This document shows, in pieces, positions 34,598 to 44,571 of a stretch of 64,000 nt of DNA. This stretch comes from Segetibacter sp. 3557_3 (lineage in GTDB: Bacteria > Bacteroidota > Bacteroidia > Chitinophagales > Chitinophagaceae). Numbering within the stretch: the stretch's first letter is position 1; every line of letters starts with the position of its first letter. The position numbers were made by a program, and so were the translations under genes. A model generated the notes under the pieces. The model ran no database searches and was not told the origin of the DNA. It saw nothing but the letters and a program-made list of their open reading frames with translations. Location of the stretch: assembly GCF_004354985.1 (NCBI RefSeq), contig NZ_SMSK01000020.1, positions 1 through 64,000 of the forward strand, written 5' to 3'.

Positions 34598-35794
34598 ATG
34601 GCATCAATAGCAATCGTCTTGCGCAAAGAGGTTAGAAAAGATGGAACTTATCCGCTTTGTATCCGCATTACTAAGGATCGAAAAACAAGTTACGTCTATA
34701 CAGAATACGCTATTAGGCAGTCAGACTGGGATAACAAAAAGTCAACTGTAAAAAGCTCCCATTCCAACTCGGCAAGGCTGAATAATTACCTGAGAAAAAA
34801 ACTTTCACAAATAACTGATAGCGCCCTTGAGCTTGAAACATCCAGAACTCACGTTACATCCACCGCTGTGAGGCGAAAGAGCAAGCCATTGGCTTGCTCT
34901 ACCTTCTTTGCACAAGCAGAAAAATATCTTAAACGATTAAAAGCCGGTGGGAAACATAACCAATACAGCGCAGATAAGCCACGCGTAAAGCATTTTAAGG
35001 AATTCATGAAAGCTGATGTTGCTTTTCAAGATATAACGATCGGAACGCTTGAACGTTTCAAAGTGTACCTCAAGAGAACAATGGCAGAAAGAACAGCAGT
35101 AAACCACCTAGTGTTGGTCAGGTCTGTGTTTAGCCTGGCGATAAAAGAGGAAGTATGTGATCCTAAGTACTACCCATTCGGGAGAGGGAAGATAAAAATC
35201 AAATTTCCCGACTCTCATAAGCTTGGATTGAATGCTGAGGAGGTGAAAACACTTGAGGAAATACAGCTTGACCGTGATTTGAACCATGCGAGAAACCTTT
35301 GGCTATTTTCGTATTACCATGCCGGAATGCGCATATCTGATGTTTTTCGCCTAAGCTGGAAGGATATTCATGATGGTCGAATGTGGTATTCAATGGGTAA
35401 AAATAACAAAGGCGACAGCCTTAAAATACCTGAAAAAGCAATTAAGATCTTAGACCAATACCGAAATGACGAGCCGAAGCATAAGCTGGTTTTTCCAGAT
35501 CTCAAAGGTTTGGATTCTCTCGACAATCCTTTGGAAGTCCAGCGCCGCATAAAAACTCGAACCCGTCGCACTGATGACCTGTTAAAACTGATTGGGCAAC
35601 AAGCAAGGTTAACTAAACCACTCACTGCTCATATTTCCCGCCATACCTTTGCCCAGCTTGCGGGCGATAGAATTGATATACGTGTTCTGCAAAAACTCTA
35701 TCGCCACACATCAATTGCAACAACTATAGGCTACCAGGGGCATTTTATTCATAAAGACTTGGACGAAGGTCTAAACGCCGTAATCGGCTCTTAA
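34598..35794 (+). CDS. Tyrosine recombinase (Bacteroidota-type integrase)
   Basis: A 398-residue site-specific integrase. N-terminal arm-type DNA-binding domain (about 1-85: RKDGTYPLCIRITKDRKTSY), SAM-like core-binding domain (about 100-200), and the catalytic domain from about 215. The active-site residues are seen: Arg in HAGMRISDVF (about 245), HISRH (about 345), and LYRHTSIATTIGYQG with the nucleophile Tyr (about 378). The neighbouring 3' fragment of tRNA-Leu suggests it integrated this element there. It appears complete. Neither a conjugation module nor phage genes follow within view. Confidence 0.93.
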   Translation: MASIAIVLRKEVRKDGTYPLCIRITKDRKTSYVYTEYAIRQSDWDNKKSTVKSSHSNSARLNNYLRKKLSQITDSALELETSRTHVTSTAVRRKSKPLACSTFFAQAEKYLKRLKAGGKHNQYSADKPRVKHFKEFMKADVAFQDITIGTLERFKVYLKRTMAERTAVNHLVLVRSVFSLAIKEEVCDPKYYPFGRGKIKIKFPDSHKLGLNAEEVKTLEEIQLDRDLNHARNLWLFSYYHAGMRISDVFRLSWKDIHDGRMWYSMGKNNKGDSLKIPEKAIKILDQYRNDEPKHKLVFPDLKGLDSLDNPLEVQRRIKTRTRRTDDLLKLIGQQARLTKPLTAHISRHTFAQLAGDRIDIRVLQKLYRHTSIATTIGYQGHFIHKDLDEGLNAVIGS

Positions 35795-36154
35795 AAGCAT
35801 CTGGCGAAACAGTTGATACAACCCAAATGTAACGACTGGAATTTAGTGGAGCAAACATGCTGCGGCTCGATATACGAGGAAAGATGATGGTGTTGCCCGA
35901 AGATAATCTACAATAAATTTCTTAAGTAAAAAGGTGCGCGGGTAAAACGAGCGAGGATTAGGAGCGACAAACTTGTCTGGACTTGCCGTCTAATACTTCA
36001 GCCAGTCATGGTAAATCCATCTGCTGTTTTGGAAAGCAGCGACGCAAATCCACATCGATGATGTGCTTCTTCAAATTACTTTAAGGTTGGCTCTAACCGG
36101 CAGTTGGAACGGACGTGTAATGCCTGATTATTTTTAAATTCTGCAGCCTGACAT
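35795..36154. other. Gene-free spacer after the integrase
   Basis: No supported frame, repeat or strong hairpin. It could hold the excision or promoter sites of the element. Confidence 0.35.
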
Positions 36155-36424
36155 TTAAAAGGCATCTTGAGCACTTTTTCGTAAATACTCATCAATCGAC
36201 GAAACGTCGTATAGAATAAGCTTCTTTTCAGGTTGAGAAAATCGGATTGCGCCAGTGTCACGTAATTTCTGAAGCGTACTTTTGCTTTTTATGCGAAGCA
36301 TTCTCATTGCTTCTTTACCGGAGATCCATTTGTCCGCTTCAACCTTATTGATAATCGTGAGTTTCTCAATTACATGGTTGACAAGCTGGTAAAAAGCTTC
36401 GCTCTCTATACATATCACCTCCAT
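36155..36424 (-). CDS. Small helix-turn-helix protein, likely excisionase-type
   Basis: An 89-residue protein. Residues 1-30 are helical, and residues 32-85 form a MerR-like HTH_17 domain: WISGKEAMRMLRIKSKSTLQ, KLRDTGAIRFSQPEKK, LILYDVSSIDEYLRK. Proteins of this kind are very common in Bacteroidota integrative elements beside the integrase and act as excisionase or regulators. It is consistent with the integrase and tRNA remnant next to it. Confidence 0.75.
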   Translation of the reverse strand: MEVICIESEAFYQLVNHVIEKLTIINKVEADKWISGKEAMRMLRIKSKSTLQKLRDTGAIRFSQPEKKLILYDVSSIDEYLRKSAQDAF

Positions 36425-36654
36425 ACAGCTCTTTTTACAGGTTGAAAAATTCTAACATTGTAACACTCTCAAGGGTGATACCTTAGTGGTAGTTTGGTTC
36501 ACGATCTGGTTAGGTTTTAAAAATGGGTTGACTATAGTATTTAGCCTTAACTTACCGAAAACGACTTTCAACAATAACAAGTATCTCTCTTCGGGATAAG
36601 CTGAAAAAAGGGTTGAAGAGCCGGAGTCAATTCTAAACCTAGTGAGGTGCCGGA

Positions 36655-36897
36655 TCAAAGCCCAGTTAAGAATTGGAAGGTGCCAGGAGAAATCTTCAAC
36701 ATTCTTCGCACTTGTTGCGACTTCAGCCAGCGCTTCGTTTGAGACGGTGGACGCAAGCTAAGAACAGCTACAAGTTTATCTACCAACTGCTTTTTAGAGC
36801 GCGCAAGATCATAAAGGGTGATAAGTCGTGCAGCAAAGATCCGGTGAGGATAGGTCTCCTCATGGCACGATTTGGTTAGTTTTTCCATAACACACAT
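36655..36897 (-). pseudogene. Truncated helix-turn-helix protein
   Basis: An 80-residue frame. The last 25 residues (KRWLKSQQVRRMLKISPGTF) start the same HTH_17 domain as the neighbouring gene, but the frame stops right after, where relatives continue with the wing and second helix. The downstream sequence does not obviously restore the domain in another frame. It may be decayed by deletion or frameshift, or the C-terminus may have diverged. The 36425-36654 space carries the likely decayed remainder and no other gene. Confidence 0.55.
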
Positions 36898-37031
36898 TTT
36901 CTTTTCACATAAAGCACGAAAAATCCATCAAACACTTGATGAAGTTACAAAATACCTCAGCGGAAACAATTGACAATTATCATTTTAATCGAGCTAAACA
37001 AAGGCCGGCGAAGGAAGGGGATTTAAAACAA

Positions 37032-37059
37032 AAGAGCCCTGGTTTTCACCAAAGCTCTT
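37032..37059 (-). terminator. Intrinsic terminator of the beta-propeller gene
   Basis: AAGAGC pairs with GCTCTT, with an inner TGG/CCA pairing. On the minus strand it is followed by a T-rich run. It starts 37 bp after the stop at 37097. Confidence 0.8.
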
Positions 37060-37096
37060 ATTGAAACCTTTTAAGAAAAAGTAAGTAGGTATGATT

Positions 37097-38089
37097 TTAA
37101 AACTTCTCAGTGCCGGGTATTTGCTTTATGGTATATACTGATTGGCCCACTGCACGCCTGTTTAAATAGGCATACAATACAAAAACGCTTTTGCCCGTAG
37201 TAGTTGCGGTGGTTGGAAACACAGCCCCGGTTTCAAAGTTGTTTACGGCAACACCACTCTCCCATTTATTCTTTGAAGTAAATGTGGTAACCCTGCCATT
37301 GCCGCCACTTGCATTGCTTACTACAATTAAGTCTTTACCATTTTTGCTTAACAACAAACCATCAGGACCAGCCAATGGTGCGTTTAAAGTAACTATATTG
37401 TAACTAGCAGGGTTTGCAACAGGAAACTTAATCACCTGGTTGTTGACAGAAAAAGCCACCAGTAAAAAGCCTCCATTTTGGTTTCCATACTCAATGCCGT
37501 TGAACCCAAAGCCAGTAGTTGCAAAAGCTGCATCCTGGTAAAAAATGCTGGCAGTTCCATCCACGCTTATTTTGTAAATTACCGGGGTGCGACTATTGGT
37601 AACGTAAGCGTTACCCTGAGGGTCTAATGCTATATCGTTTATAAAAAACGGGGCACCCGGGGACAGTGGTTTCAGATCAATAAAGTTTACCCTTTCACCT
37701 GTATTAATGTTGTAGATACCAACACTGCCTGCACTTGAATTGGAAACATACAGCAACTTACGGGCTTCATCAATTTCCAAACCAGTACTACCAATTAGCG
37801 CAGGATCGGTAATAAAGGGAGTATAACTGCCATCGGCACCAACTATGCCAATATCCCCGCGGGTAGTACTACTTACATAAAAGCGGTTATTAAACTTATC
37901 GTACACCACTCCTTCCGGAAATAGATTTTCCTGGTTAAATTCAATATCATGTACCTGGTTGGATTGATTTGCTACATTAGCAACCTGGTTGTCGGGTGGA
38001 GATAAAAGCTGTTCGTCGGTAAGAGATGTTTTTGAGCATGCTGACAATAGAATTCCACCAACAAATGCAATCGTGCATATTTTTTTCAT
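37097..38089 (-). CDS. SMP-30/gluconolactonase-like beta-propeller lipoprotein
   Basis: A 330-residue lipoprotein with signal TIAFVGGILLSAC (Cys near residue 18). The mature part is a six-bladed beta-propeller of the SMP-30/NHL type: FPEGVVYDKFNNRFYVSST, GLEIDEARKLLYVSNS, INDIALDPQGNAYVTNSRTP, and GPDGLLLSKNGKDLIVVSN. SMP-30 relatives hydrolyse lactones or bind metals; here only the fold is clear. It stands alone with its own terminator. Confidence 0.75.
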   Translation of the reverse strand: MKKICTIAFVGGILLSACSKTSLTDEQLLSPPDNQVANVANQSNQVHDIEFNQENLFPEGVVYDKFNNRFYVSSTTRGDIGIVGADGSYTPFITDPALIGSTGLEIDEARKLLYVSNSSAGSVGIYNINTGERVNFIDLKPLSPGAPFFINDIALDPQGNAYVTNSRTPVIYKISVDGTASIFYQDAAFATTGFGFNGIEYGNQNGGFLLVAFSVNNQVIKFPVANPASYNIVTLNAPLAGPDGLLLSKNGKDLIVVSNASGGNGRVTTFTSKNKWESGVAVNNFETGAVFPTTATTTGKSVFVLYAYLNRRAVGQSVYTIKQIPGTEKF

Positions 38090-38938
38090 GAAGCAACAAT
38101 TTTTTTTAGATGAATGTTTTGAAGTTCAAATAGTGTTTTATGCAAAGGTTTAGGCTACAGACTTAACAGTATGATCAGTTATAGGGAAATACCTAACAAG
38201 CATCCAACAATCTTGTTCAATTTGAGAAAGGTTTTTTTCATGCTGAACCCAGGTTTATGCAAGTGTGCTTTCAATTTTTAGATCGTCTCAGCGTAGACAA
38301 CTTCTATGGGGGGCTAACGACATTGTTAGCTCTAAACTGGCTCTATAAACAAACGCCTAATACTATGAAATTGAAGACCCGCAAAGCATTCATCTGGTAG
38401 TATTCTCTAAGCTTATACCCATTGCAGCCTTGTATCACGTCCGCCCACATCCCCTTTTCAAATATTAATTAAACGTTGAGCGTTTTATCCTGTTGCCAGG
38501 CTCCGTTCGTCCACCGTAACTGAGTGCCGAGACATGCAAAGAGCTGATTGTTCCTACCCGTGTGACCCACTTGCCCAAAGCTGCCTGTTATGTGCCTTTG
38601 TATGTTCCACTCAATAAAATGCCAATGAGATGCTTATTAATTCTGTTTTTCTGATTGCCTGCTGGCCACTAACAAACAGGTTTTGCGTTGCCTCGGCTAA
38701 GATATGTCTCTATTAAGCAGAAGCCCCTGAAGTAAAACAGAGTATCCAGAATTGACCGGCTTCTGATCAATATAATACGTCAACCTACCTACCAACTGTT
38801 GCCTGTCAAAAAACTACCTCCTTTTGCAAAGCGCCTTTGCTAAAGTAACTATCTTCACTTCTTAGATAGCCAGGATTATCTGCGTATTAACTATGCAAGT
38901 CCAAAGCCACAAGAAGAAGGAACTTGTCTATGGGAGTC
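38090..38938. other. Large gene-free spacer
   Basis: 849 bp with no frame of conviction on either strand and no array. A low-coding region like this beside an integrase-bearing end could be decayed DNA. Confidence 0.35.
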
Positions 38939-40711
38939 TTATTGTTTGATGAATTTATGGATTTCTAACCATTTGGCTTCATTGCTTCCAACTTTCAAAA
39001 TATAAATTCCTCCAGAAAGTTCCCTGATATTTATACGGACCTTTTTACCATCTCCCCTTCCTTCAAAGAATAACTTTCCGGTTATATCAGTCAACTGATA
39101 TTTCATGACACCAACATGTCTGGAGTTAGATGTCACACTTAGCCAATCTTTAGCAGGGTTTGGATAAATATAAAAATTGTTTGAAGTTGCATAAGTTGTC
39201 GCAGCAAAACCTAATAACCTGGCCATTGGAGGATTACTGACATAAGTAAACTCTAAAATGCTTCCCCGATTTGTATTTACCTGTGGATTATTTGCGGAAG
39301 GGCCGGAGGTTATAAGACTACTATCGACTGCTAAATAGATTTTGTTCCCATCAGGTGAAATGGCCAGGTCTCGATACCTGTTTGCTGCCTTGAAATAATT
39401 AATTGTGTCACCAACAACTGCATCACCGCTACTGCTAAGTTTTAACCTAATAAGTTTGCCACCTTTGAGCGTTGTAATCAACAGCGAATTGTTCCAACCT
39501 GGAATTGCATAAGATGAATAATGCATAACATTACTGACAGCCTCACTCTCCCATGTCTCTGAATTTCCGTTAGGATATCCGGTTGCAGTATTACTGTTTT
39601 TAACAGCAGTTAAAATGGTATTTAAATAGGTGTTAGTAGATGGGTAAAATGTCTTTATAGGATTTTTATACTCGGGTCCGATTGAAGTTGAGTTTGCATT
39701 TTCAGAAGTAATTAGCGGGCAGGAAGTTTGCCACATACCGGAAAGTGTTGTGTTGGTTGAAGCTGCAGCAGCTAAACCATTATAATTACCATCATTCATT
39801 CCCACAATCAATGGATGTCCGTAATTGCTGCGCCGTTCGATTATATTAAGTTCATCGTCAGAGAAAGGACCATGCTCTGTTGAAAACAACCTTGTAACAC
39901 CTGAAAAAACGCCTGTTCCCAGTCCTTGCGGGTTTCGATGCCCAAGCGACCACACTGCACTTTGCCTGCCATTATTTTTTCCGTTGCCAGCTCCCCCTGT
40001 TATATAAGGATTGTCATTTGGCAGCCATTGGTCAAAACCTTTATCCTTATCCGACTCAAGATTGAAACGTAATATTTTCCCTTCGTAAACGTTTGGATCC
40101 TGGGCATTATTTTTTCTTCCAGCATTGTTAAACTGGCCAGCACCCATCTCGCCTACTCCATAAAACAAGTAGTTTATACCGTTAACAGGAGCAATAGCAA
40201 GCCTGCCTCCATTATGATCGTTACTACCCGGTATTGTATCTACCAAAGTTACGGGGCTGGTCAGAATTTGTGCGGTAGAATTGTAATTGTAGCGTACAAT
40301 CTTAGTCTTATAAAAACATCCTCCGTCATTAGTCACACAGCCTGAAAACGAATATACGTATGCAAGGTAAACGTATGGCTTACCGGTCAATAGTTGCGGA
40401 TGTAGTGCTAAACCCATTAACCCGCCCTGGGGTGATCCGCCTGTCCCAAAATTCCGCATTGAAGTAAGGTCTACTAAAATTGTTTTAGACCCTGTAGCAG
40501 GATTTATTCGACTCACCTTATATCCCTTAGCTTCTGTAACCCATAAGTAGTTGTCAGGACCATAAGTAATCTCCCAAGGGTCGCTAAGACTATTTGCTAC
40601 AACCCTGTAAGTAAACGTTTCTCCTAAAGGTCCGGTAACAGTTTGTGCGTTGCCTGTAAAGGTAAAAAAACACACTACGCTAAAAATTACTACAGTAGAA
40701 ATCTTGTTCAT
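38939..40711 (-). CDS. Glucose/sorbosone dehydrogenase-like protein with T9SS sorting domain
   Basis: A 590-residue secreted protein. Signal peptide at residues 1-22 (ending GNAQ). Residues 35-480 match the PQQ-dependent glucose/sorbosone dehydrogenase propeller: SDPWEITYGPDNYLWVTEAK, GGSPQGGLMGLALHPQ, NDHNGGRLAIAPVNG, SLGHRNPQGL and TEHGPFSDDELN. The C-terminal 75 residues (FYIYPNPAKDWLSVTS, ITGKLFFEG, GGIYILKVGS) are the type-A sorting domain that directs export and surface attachment by T9SS. It oxidises a sugar if PQQ binds, but cofactor use is not proven from sequence. Confidence 0.88.
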   Translation of the reverse strand: MNKISTVVIFSVVCFFTFTGNAQTVTGPLGETFTYRVVANSLSDPWEITYGPDNYLWVTEAKGYKVSRINPATGSKTILVDLTSMRNFGTGGSPQGGLMGLALHPQLLTGKPYVYLAYVYSFSGCVTNDGGCFYKTKIVRYNYNSTAQILTSPVTLVDTIPGSNDHNGGRLAIAPVNGINYLFYGVGEMGAGQFNNAGRKNNAQDPNVYEGKILRFNLESDKDKGFDQWLPNDNPYITGGAGNGKNNGRQSAVWSLGHRNPQGLGTGVFSGVTRLFSTEHGPFSDDELNIIERRSNYGHPLIVGMNDGNYNGLAAAASTNTTLSGMWQTSCPLITSENANSTSIGPEYKNPIKTFYPSTNTYLNTILTAVKNSNTATGYPNGNSETWESEAVSNVMHYSSYAIPGWNNSLLITTLKGGKLIRLKLSSSGDAVVGDTINYFKAANRYRDLAISPDGNKIYLAVDSSLITSGPSANNPQVNTNRGSILEFTYVSNPPMARLLGFAATTYATSNNFYIYPNPAKDWLSVTSNSRHVGVMKYQLTDITGKLFFEGRGDGKKVRINIRELSGGIYILKVGSNEAKWLEIHKFIKQ

Positions 40712-41370
40712 ACAGATGTATATATGGCACTAAGAACTCGCTTTGTAAGATATAAACTATCTATTTAATATACGTGTAACTGGTAATTAATTTTATAGAG
40801 GCGGGCTTTAATTATGATCAGTAAAACGGCTGTTGTACCTGCAGTCGGTGCTCACCTCCCCTTCAAGAAAATATACTACAAACCTCGCGTATCGCTTAAA
40901 GGTTTACCGGAGCAGTTCGAAAGGCTGTGCAAACTGCCCTTTAAGAAGCCCCTGCATTGGAAAAACAGGCATCAAACAATTTGATGTAGAATCTTTAGGG
41001 GAGGGTTACTGAATTTCAACCAACGAACAAACCATGCGCCTGAGCAATCCGCAACTATGACCGTTTTCTGCTTCAAAAGGCCCCAGGATCATGCATATGG
41101 AAAGACTTCAAAATAATGCTCGTTCTTCCACAAACTAAACATTCTATAAAAAAAGCGAAGTTTAACAAATGTTTTCTCCTTAGCAGCTGCTCAATCTCAT
41201 TCTTCGTTTTTGTTGACAATCAAGATGTCTAGATCAAGGTGTCAATGTTCATGAAGAAGTCGGAACAACAAGGAAGTGCTGTTGCAACTTGCTTGTCCCT
41301 ACAAACTCAAAATTAAGCTATATTGGCACTTTAAATACTGATTCGCTTTACCATAAGATAATTTGATTGA
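40712..41370. other. Divergent spacer between dehydrogenase and AraC genes
   Basis: 659 bp between divergent genes; only a weak 56-residue frame at 40814-40984 is noted. No strong hairpin or repeat seen. Confidence 0.4.
40814..40984 (+). CDS. Possible small basic protein
   Basis: An ATG-to-TGA frame of 56 residues beginning MISKTAVVPAVGAHL, rich in Lys and Pro (LPFKKIYYKPRV, LPFKKPLHWK, with LPFKK twice). No family is known to me and no ribosome site is clear. The LPFKK duplication is the only reason to record it; chance is likely. Confidence 0.2.
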   Translation: MISKTAVVPAVGAHLPFKKIYYKPRVSLKGLPEQFERLCKLPFKKPLHWKNRHQTI

Positions 41371-42240
41371 ATGAGACCTCAGCTATTAAAAGTTATAAAG
41401 GGGCCGAATATATCCTTTAGTGTTCGCCAGGATCATGTTCCACATGTAAATAACCGTTGGCACTATCATTCAGAAGTAGAGCTCATACATTTTGAAAAAG
41501 GCGAAGGAACCCAGTTTGTAGGCGATAGCATAGAACGTTTTCAACCCGGCGATGTGGTGCTGGTAGGCTCTAATCTTCCACATTACTGGAGGTTCGATGA
41601 TATTTACTTTTCAGAAAAAGGCGAGGTCACATCAGATGTTCGCGTTGCTCATTTCAATGAAAATTTCTGGGGTGAAACATTCCTGCACTTACCGGAAAAT
41701 ACCAATATTAAAGCTGTACTTGATAAGGGAAAAAGGGGCTTGCGCATCGCCGGACAAACCAGTCGGGAAGTTGCCGTGATTTTGGAGCAACTGTTGGAAG
41801 CCGACGGGCCAACCCGGCTGATCTTATTATTAAACGCACTGAACATCATCGCAAACAGCAGGGAAGTCTGCACTCTTTCTTCCATTGGGTTTAAACCTGA
41901 TTTATTGGACCACGAAAAAGACCGGATCAATGATATCTATGAATATTCGCTTAAAAAGTTTAAAAGTAAGATTCAGCTTGAAGAAATTGCTTCAGTAGCC
42001 AACATCAGCCCAAACTCGTTTTGCCGCTACTTCAAATCAAGAACAAGAAAGACATACTCCCAGTTTCTCATTGAATTACGGGTAGGACATGCCTGCAAGT
42101 TGCTCATTGAAAATAACCTCAGTATAAAACAGCTTTGTTATGAAAGTGGCTTCAACAACTTTACCAGCTTTCACAAGTACTTTAAGCAAATCACCGGCAA
42201 AAGCCCGTTAACTTACCAACGCGAGTTTATGACAAGCTAG
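41371..42240 (+). CDS. AraC family transcriptional regulator with cupin sensor domain
   Basis: A 289-residue regulator. The N-terminal cupin-like domain (about 15-150; NNRWHYHSEVELIHFEKGEG, FQPGDVVLVGSNLPHYW) should bind a sugar or effector. The C-terminal AraC-type double HTH (about 190-289) has LEEIASVANISPNSFCRYFK and CYESGFNNFTSFHKYFKQIT. It lies 119 bp upstream of the GH36 alpha-galactosidase on the same strand and probably controls it and perhaps the following utilisation genes. No hybrid two-component sensor or ECF sigma/anti-sigma pair, the commoner PUL regulators, is in the window. Confidence 0.9.
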   Translation: MRPQLLKVIKGPNISFSVRQDHVPHVNNRWHYHSEVELIHFEKGEGTQFVGDSIERFQPGDVVLVGSNLPHYWRFDDIYFSEKGEVTSDVRVAHFNENFWGETFLHLPENTNIKAVLDKGKRGLRIAGQTSREVAVILEQLLEADGPTRLILLLNALNIIANSREVCTLSSIGFKPDLLDHEKDRINDIYEYSLKKFKSKIQLEEIASVANISPNSFCRYFKSRTRKTYSQFLIELRVGHACKLLIENNLSIKQLCYESGFNNFTSFHKYFKQITGKSPLTYQREFMTS

Positions 42241-42359
42241 CATTCTCTATTGCAACCGGACTTGCTAAGATCATTTAATACAAAGACAACCGGCCAAACC
42301 GTAAGATTGTTTAATGTCCTTCCTTTGCTTCAAACAGCTTAGATCGATACGCCTGCCCC

Positions 42360-44513
42360 ATGATTAAATTTATTTGTATCACCCTTGCCGCCATGTTTAC
42401 TTTACAGGCGTTTGGGCAAAAAAACAACCCGGTTCTAATCGAGACTAAACATACTTCTCTTGTATTAACCATAGGAGATAACAAACGGGTATTACAGTCG
42501 TATTTCGGCGACAGGTTACCTGCAAGCAGCTATAGTCAACTAAAGGGAGGCCGCGAAGTTTTGCTTACAGCTGGCATGGAAAACCAGTTTGAACCAGCAA
42601 TCAGAATGGTTCACAACGATGGTAATCCATCTCTGGAGCTCGTATATGCCAGCCATAGTGTTAACCGCAAGGATAGTAACGTAACTACTACGTCTATTAC
42701 ATTACAGGATCCACAGTATCCGGTTAAAGTGACCTTACACTATACAACATATTATAATGAAGATGTCATTAGCAGCTGGACCGAAATTAACCACAACGAA
42801 AAGAAGGCAGTAGTAGTGAGCAACTATGCGTCTTCAATGCTGCACTTTAATGCCGATGATTATTACCTTACACAATTCCATGGAGATTGGGCCAGGGAAG
42901 TGAATATGGTGGAAGAAAAACTAACCAATGGGATCAAAGTCGTTGAAAGCAAATTGGGCTCCCGAACAAACTTCTACCAGACCCAAACCTTTTTTGTTTC
43001 GTTAAACAAACCTTCTACCGAAACCGAAGGACAACTCATCGCAGGCACACTCGCGTGGACCGGCAATTTCAAATACACCTTTGAAGTGGATCAACGGAAT
43101 GGCCTTCGGGTAATTTCAGGAATAAACCCATTTGCTTCTGAATACAATTTGTTGCCCGGTGAAACTTTTACCACACCCGCTTTTATCTATACTTATTCAG
43201 GGAAGGGTAAAGGACAGGCCAGCCGTAACCTGCACAGATGGGCAAGGAACTATGGCGTTCTAAACGGCAATGGTAACCGAATGACCCTTTTGAATAATTG
43301 GGAGGCTACCCATATGAACTTCGATGAAAGCAAACTGGTAACATTGTTTGATGAAGCGAAAAAGCTGGGCGTTGACCTGTTTTTACTCGACGATGGCTGG
43401 TTTGGAAATAAGTACCCCAGGAACGATGATAAGGCAGGTCTTGGCGACTGGCAGGAAGATAAAAAGAAGTTGCCTAATGGTATTGGCTATCTTGTTAAAC
43501 AGGCAGAACAACGAGGTGTAAAATTCGGCATATGGCTGGAACCCGAAATGGTAAATCCGAAAAGTGAGTTGTATGAGAAACATCCGGACTGGATATTAAA
43601 GTTACCCAACAGGCCCGAGAACTATGGCAGAAACCAATTGGTTCTTGACCTCACTAACCCGAAAGTGCAGGACTTTGTTTTCAATACCGTTGACGAGCTA
43701 CTCGTAAAAAGCCCCGGACTTGCTTTTATCAAATGGGACTGTAACCGGAGCATGACAAATGCCTATTCACCTTACCTCAAGGACAAACAATCCCACCTTT
43801 ACATCGAGTATACCCGCAGTTTTTATAAGGTACTGGATCGTATCCGCGCCAAATACCCCACCCTTCCGATCATGCTGTGCTCAGGCGGTGGTGGAAGGAC
43901 TGATTACGGCGCACTGAAGTACTTCACCGAGTTTTGGCCGAGCGACAATACGGATGCGTTTGAACGGGTATTCATACAGTGGGGATACTCTTACTTCTTT
44001 CCGGCAAACACGCTCACAGCGCACATCACCAGCATGGGTAAACAAAGCCTGAAATTCAGAACTGATGTTGCGATGATGGGTAAGTTGGGCTACGATATCC
44101 GGACCAACAATTTTACGCCCCAGGAACTGCAGTTCAGTAATACTGCAGTACAAACCTACAAGGGCATAAGTCCTGTAATTTGGTTTGGCGAACAGTACCG
44201 TTTGGTTTCGCCTTACGAGGGAAACCGTGCGGTGTTAATGTATGTAGCAGAGGACAAAAAGAGAGCGGTTCTTTTCAACTACCATCTCAACAGCCGCAGA
44301 CAAGACATCTTTAACAGGGTGATGCTGCAGGGCCTTGATGCAAACAAGAAGTACCGGTTAAAAGAAATCAACTTATTTCCCGACACCAAATCAACCCAAC
44401 CCGATAACGACAAAGTTTTTACCGGTGAATACCTCATGCAGGTTGGCCTTAACCTTGCACCCGGCAGGGCACTGCCGTTAACGAGTAACGTTTATGAACT
44501 AACGGAAGAATAG
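42360..44513 (+). CDS. GH36 alpha-galactosidase
   Basis: A 717-residue retaining glycosidase that removes alpha-1,6 or alpha-linked galactose. Signal peptide at residues 1-19 (ending FGQ). N-terminal beta-sandwich (about 25-310), then the TIM barrel: LLDDGWFGNKYPRNDD, FGIWLEPEMVNP, the nucleophile Asp in IKWDCN (about 460), LCSGGGGRTD, and the acid/base Asp in FWPSDNTDAFER (about 529), followed by a C-terminal beta domain. It is exported and probably periplasmic. Probably co-regulated with the AraC gene upstream. Confidence 0.95.
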   Translation: MIKFICITLAAMFTLQAFGQKNNPVLIETKHTSLVLTIGDNKRVLQSYFGDRLPASSYSQLKGGREVLLTAGMENQFEPAIRMVHNDGNPSLELVYASHSVNRKDSNVTTTSITLQDPQYPVKVTLHYTTYYNEDVISSWTEINHNEKKAVVVSNYASSMLHFNADDYYLTQFHGDWAREVNMVEEKLTNGIKVVESKLGSRTNFYQTQTFFVSLNKPSTETEGQLIAGTLAWTGNFKYTFEVDQRNGLRVISGINPFASEYNLLPGETFTTPAFIYTYSGKGKGQASRNLHRWARNYGVLNGNGNRMTLLNNWEATHMNFDESKLVTLFDEAKKLGVDLFLLDDGWFGNKYPRNDDKAGLGDWQEDKKKLPNGIGYLVKQAEQRGVKFGIWLEPEMVNPKSELYEKHPDWILKLPNRPENYGRNQLVLDLTNPKVQDFVFNTVDELLVKSPGLAFIKWDCNRSMTNAYSPYLKDKQSHLYIEYTRSFYKVLDRIRAKYPTLPIMLCSGGGGRTDYGALKYFTEFWPSDNTDAFERVFIQWGYSYFFPANTLTAHITSMGKQSLKFRTDVAMMGKLGYDIRTNNFTPQELQFSNTAVQTYKGISPVIWFGEQYRLVSPYEGNRAVLMYVAEDKKRAVLFNYHLNSRRQDIFNRVMLQGLDANKKYRLKEINLFPDTKSTQPDNDKVFTGEYLMQVGLNLAPGRALPLTSNVYELTEE

Positions 44514-44571
44514 GGTTTGGTCTGGGTTGGATGTTCAATGTTGAATTTTAAATTGGTGGAGCTTTGGTTAT

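Noticed and set aside
36452-36658. A separate 68-residue minus-strand gene after the truncated HTH
   Set aside because: It more likely represents decayed downstream sequence; no domain is recognised in it.
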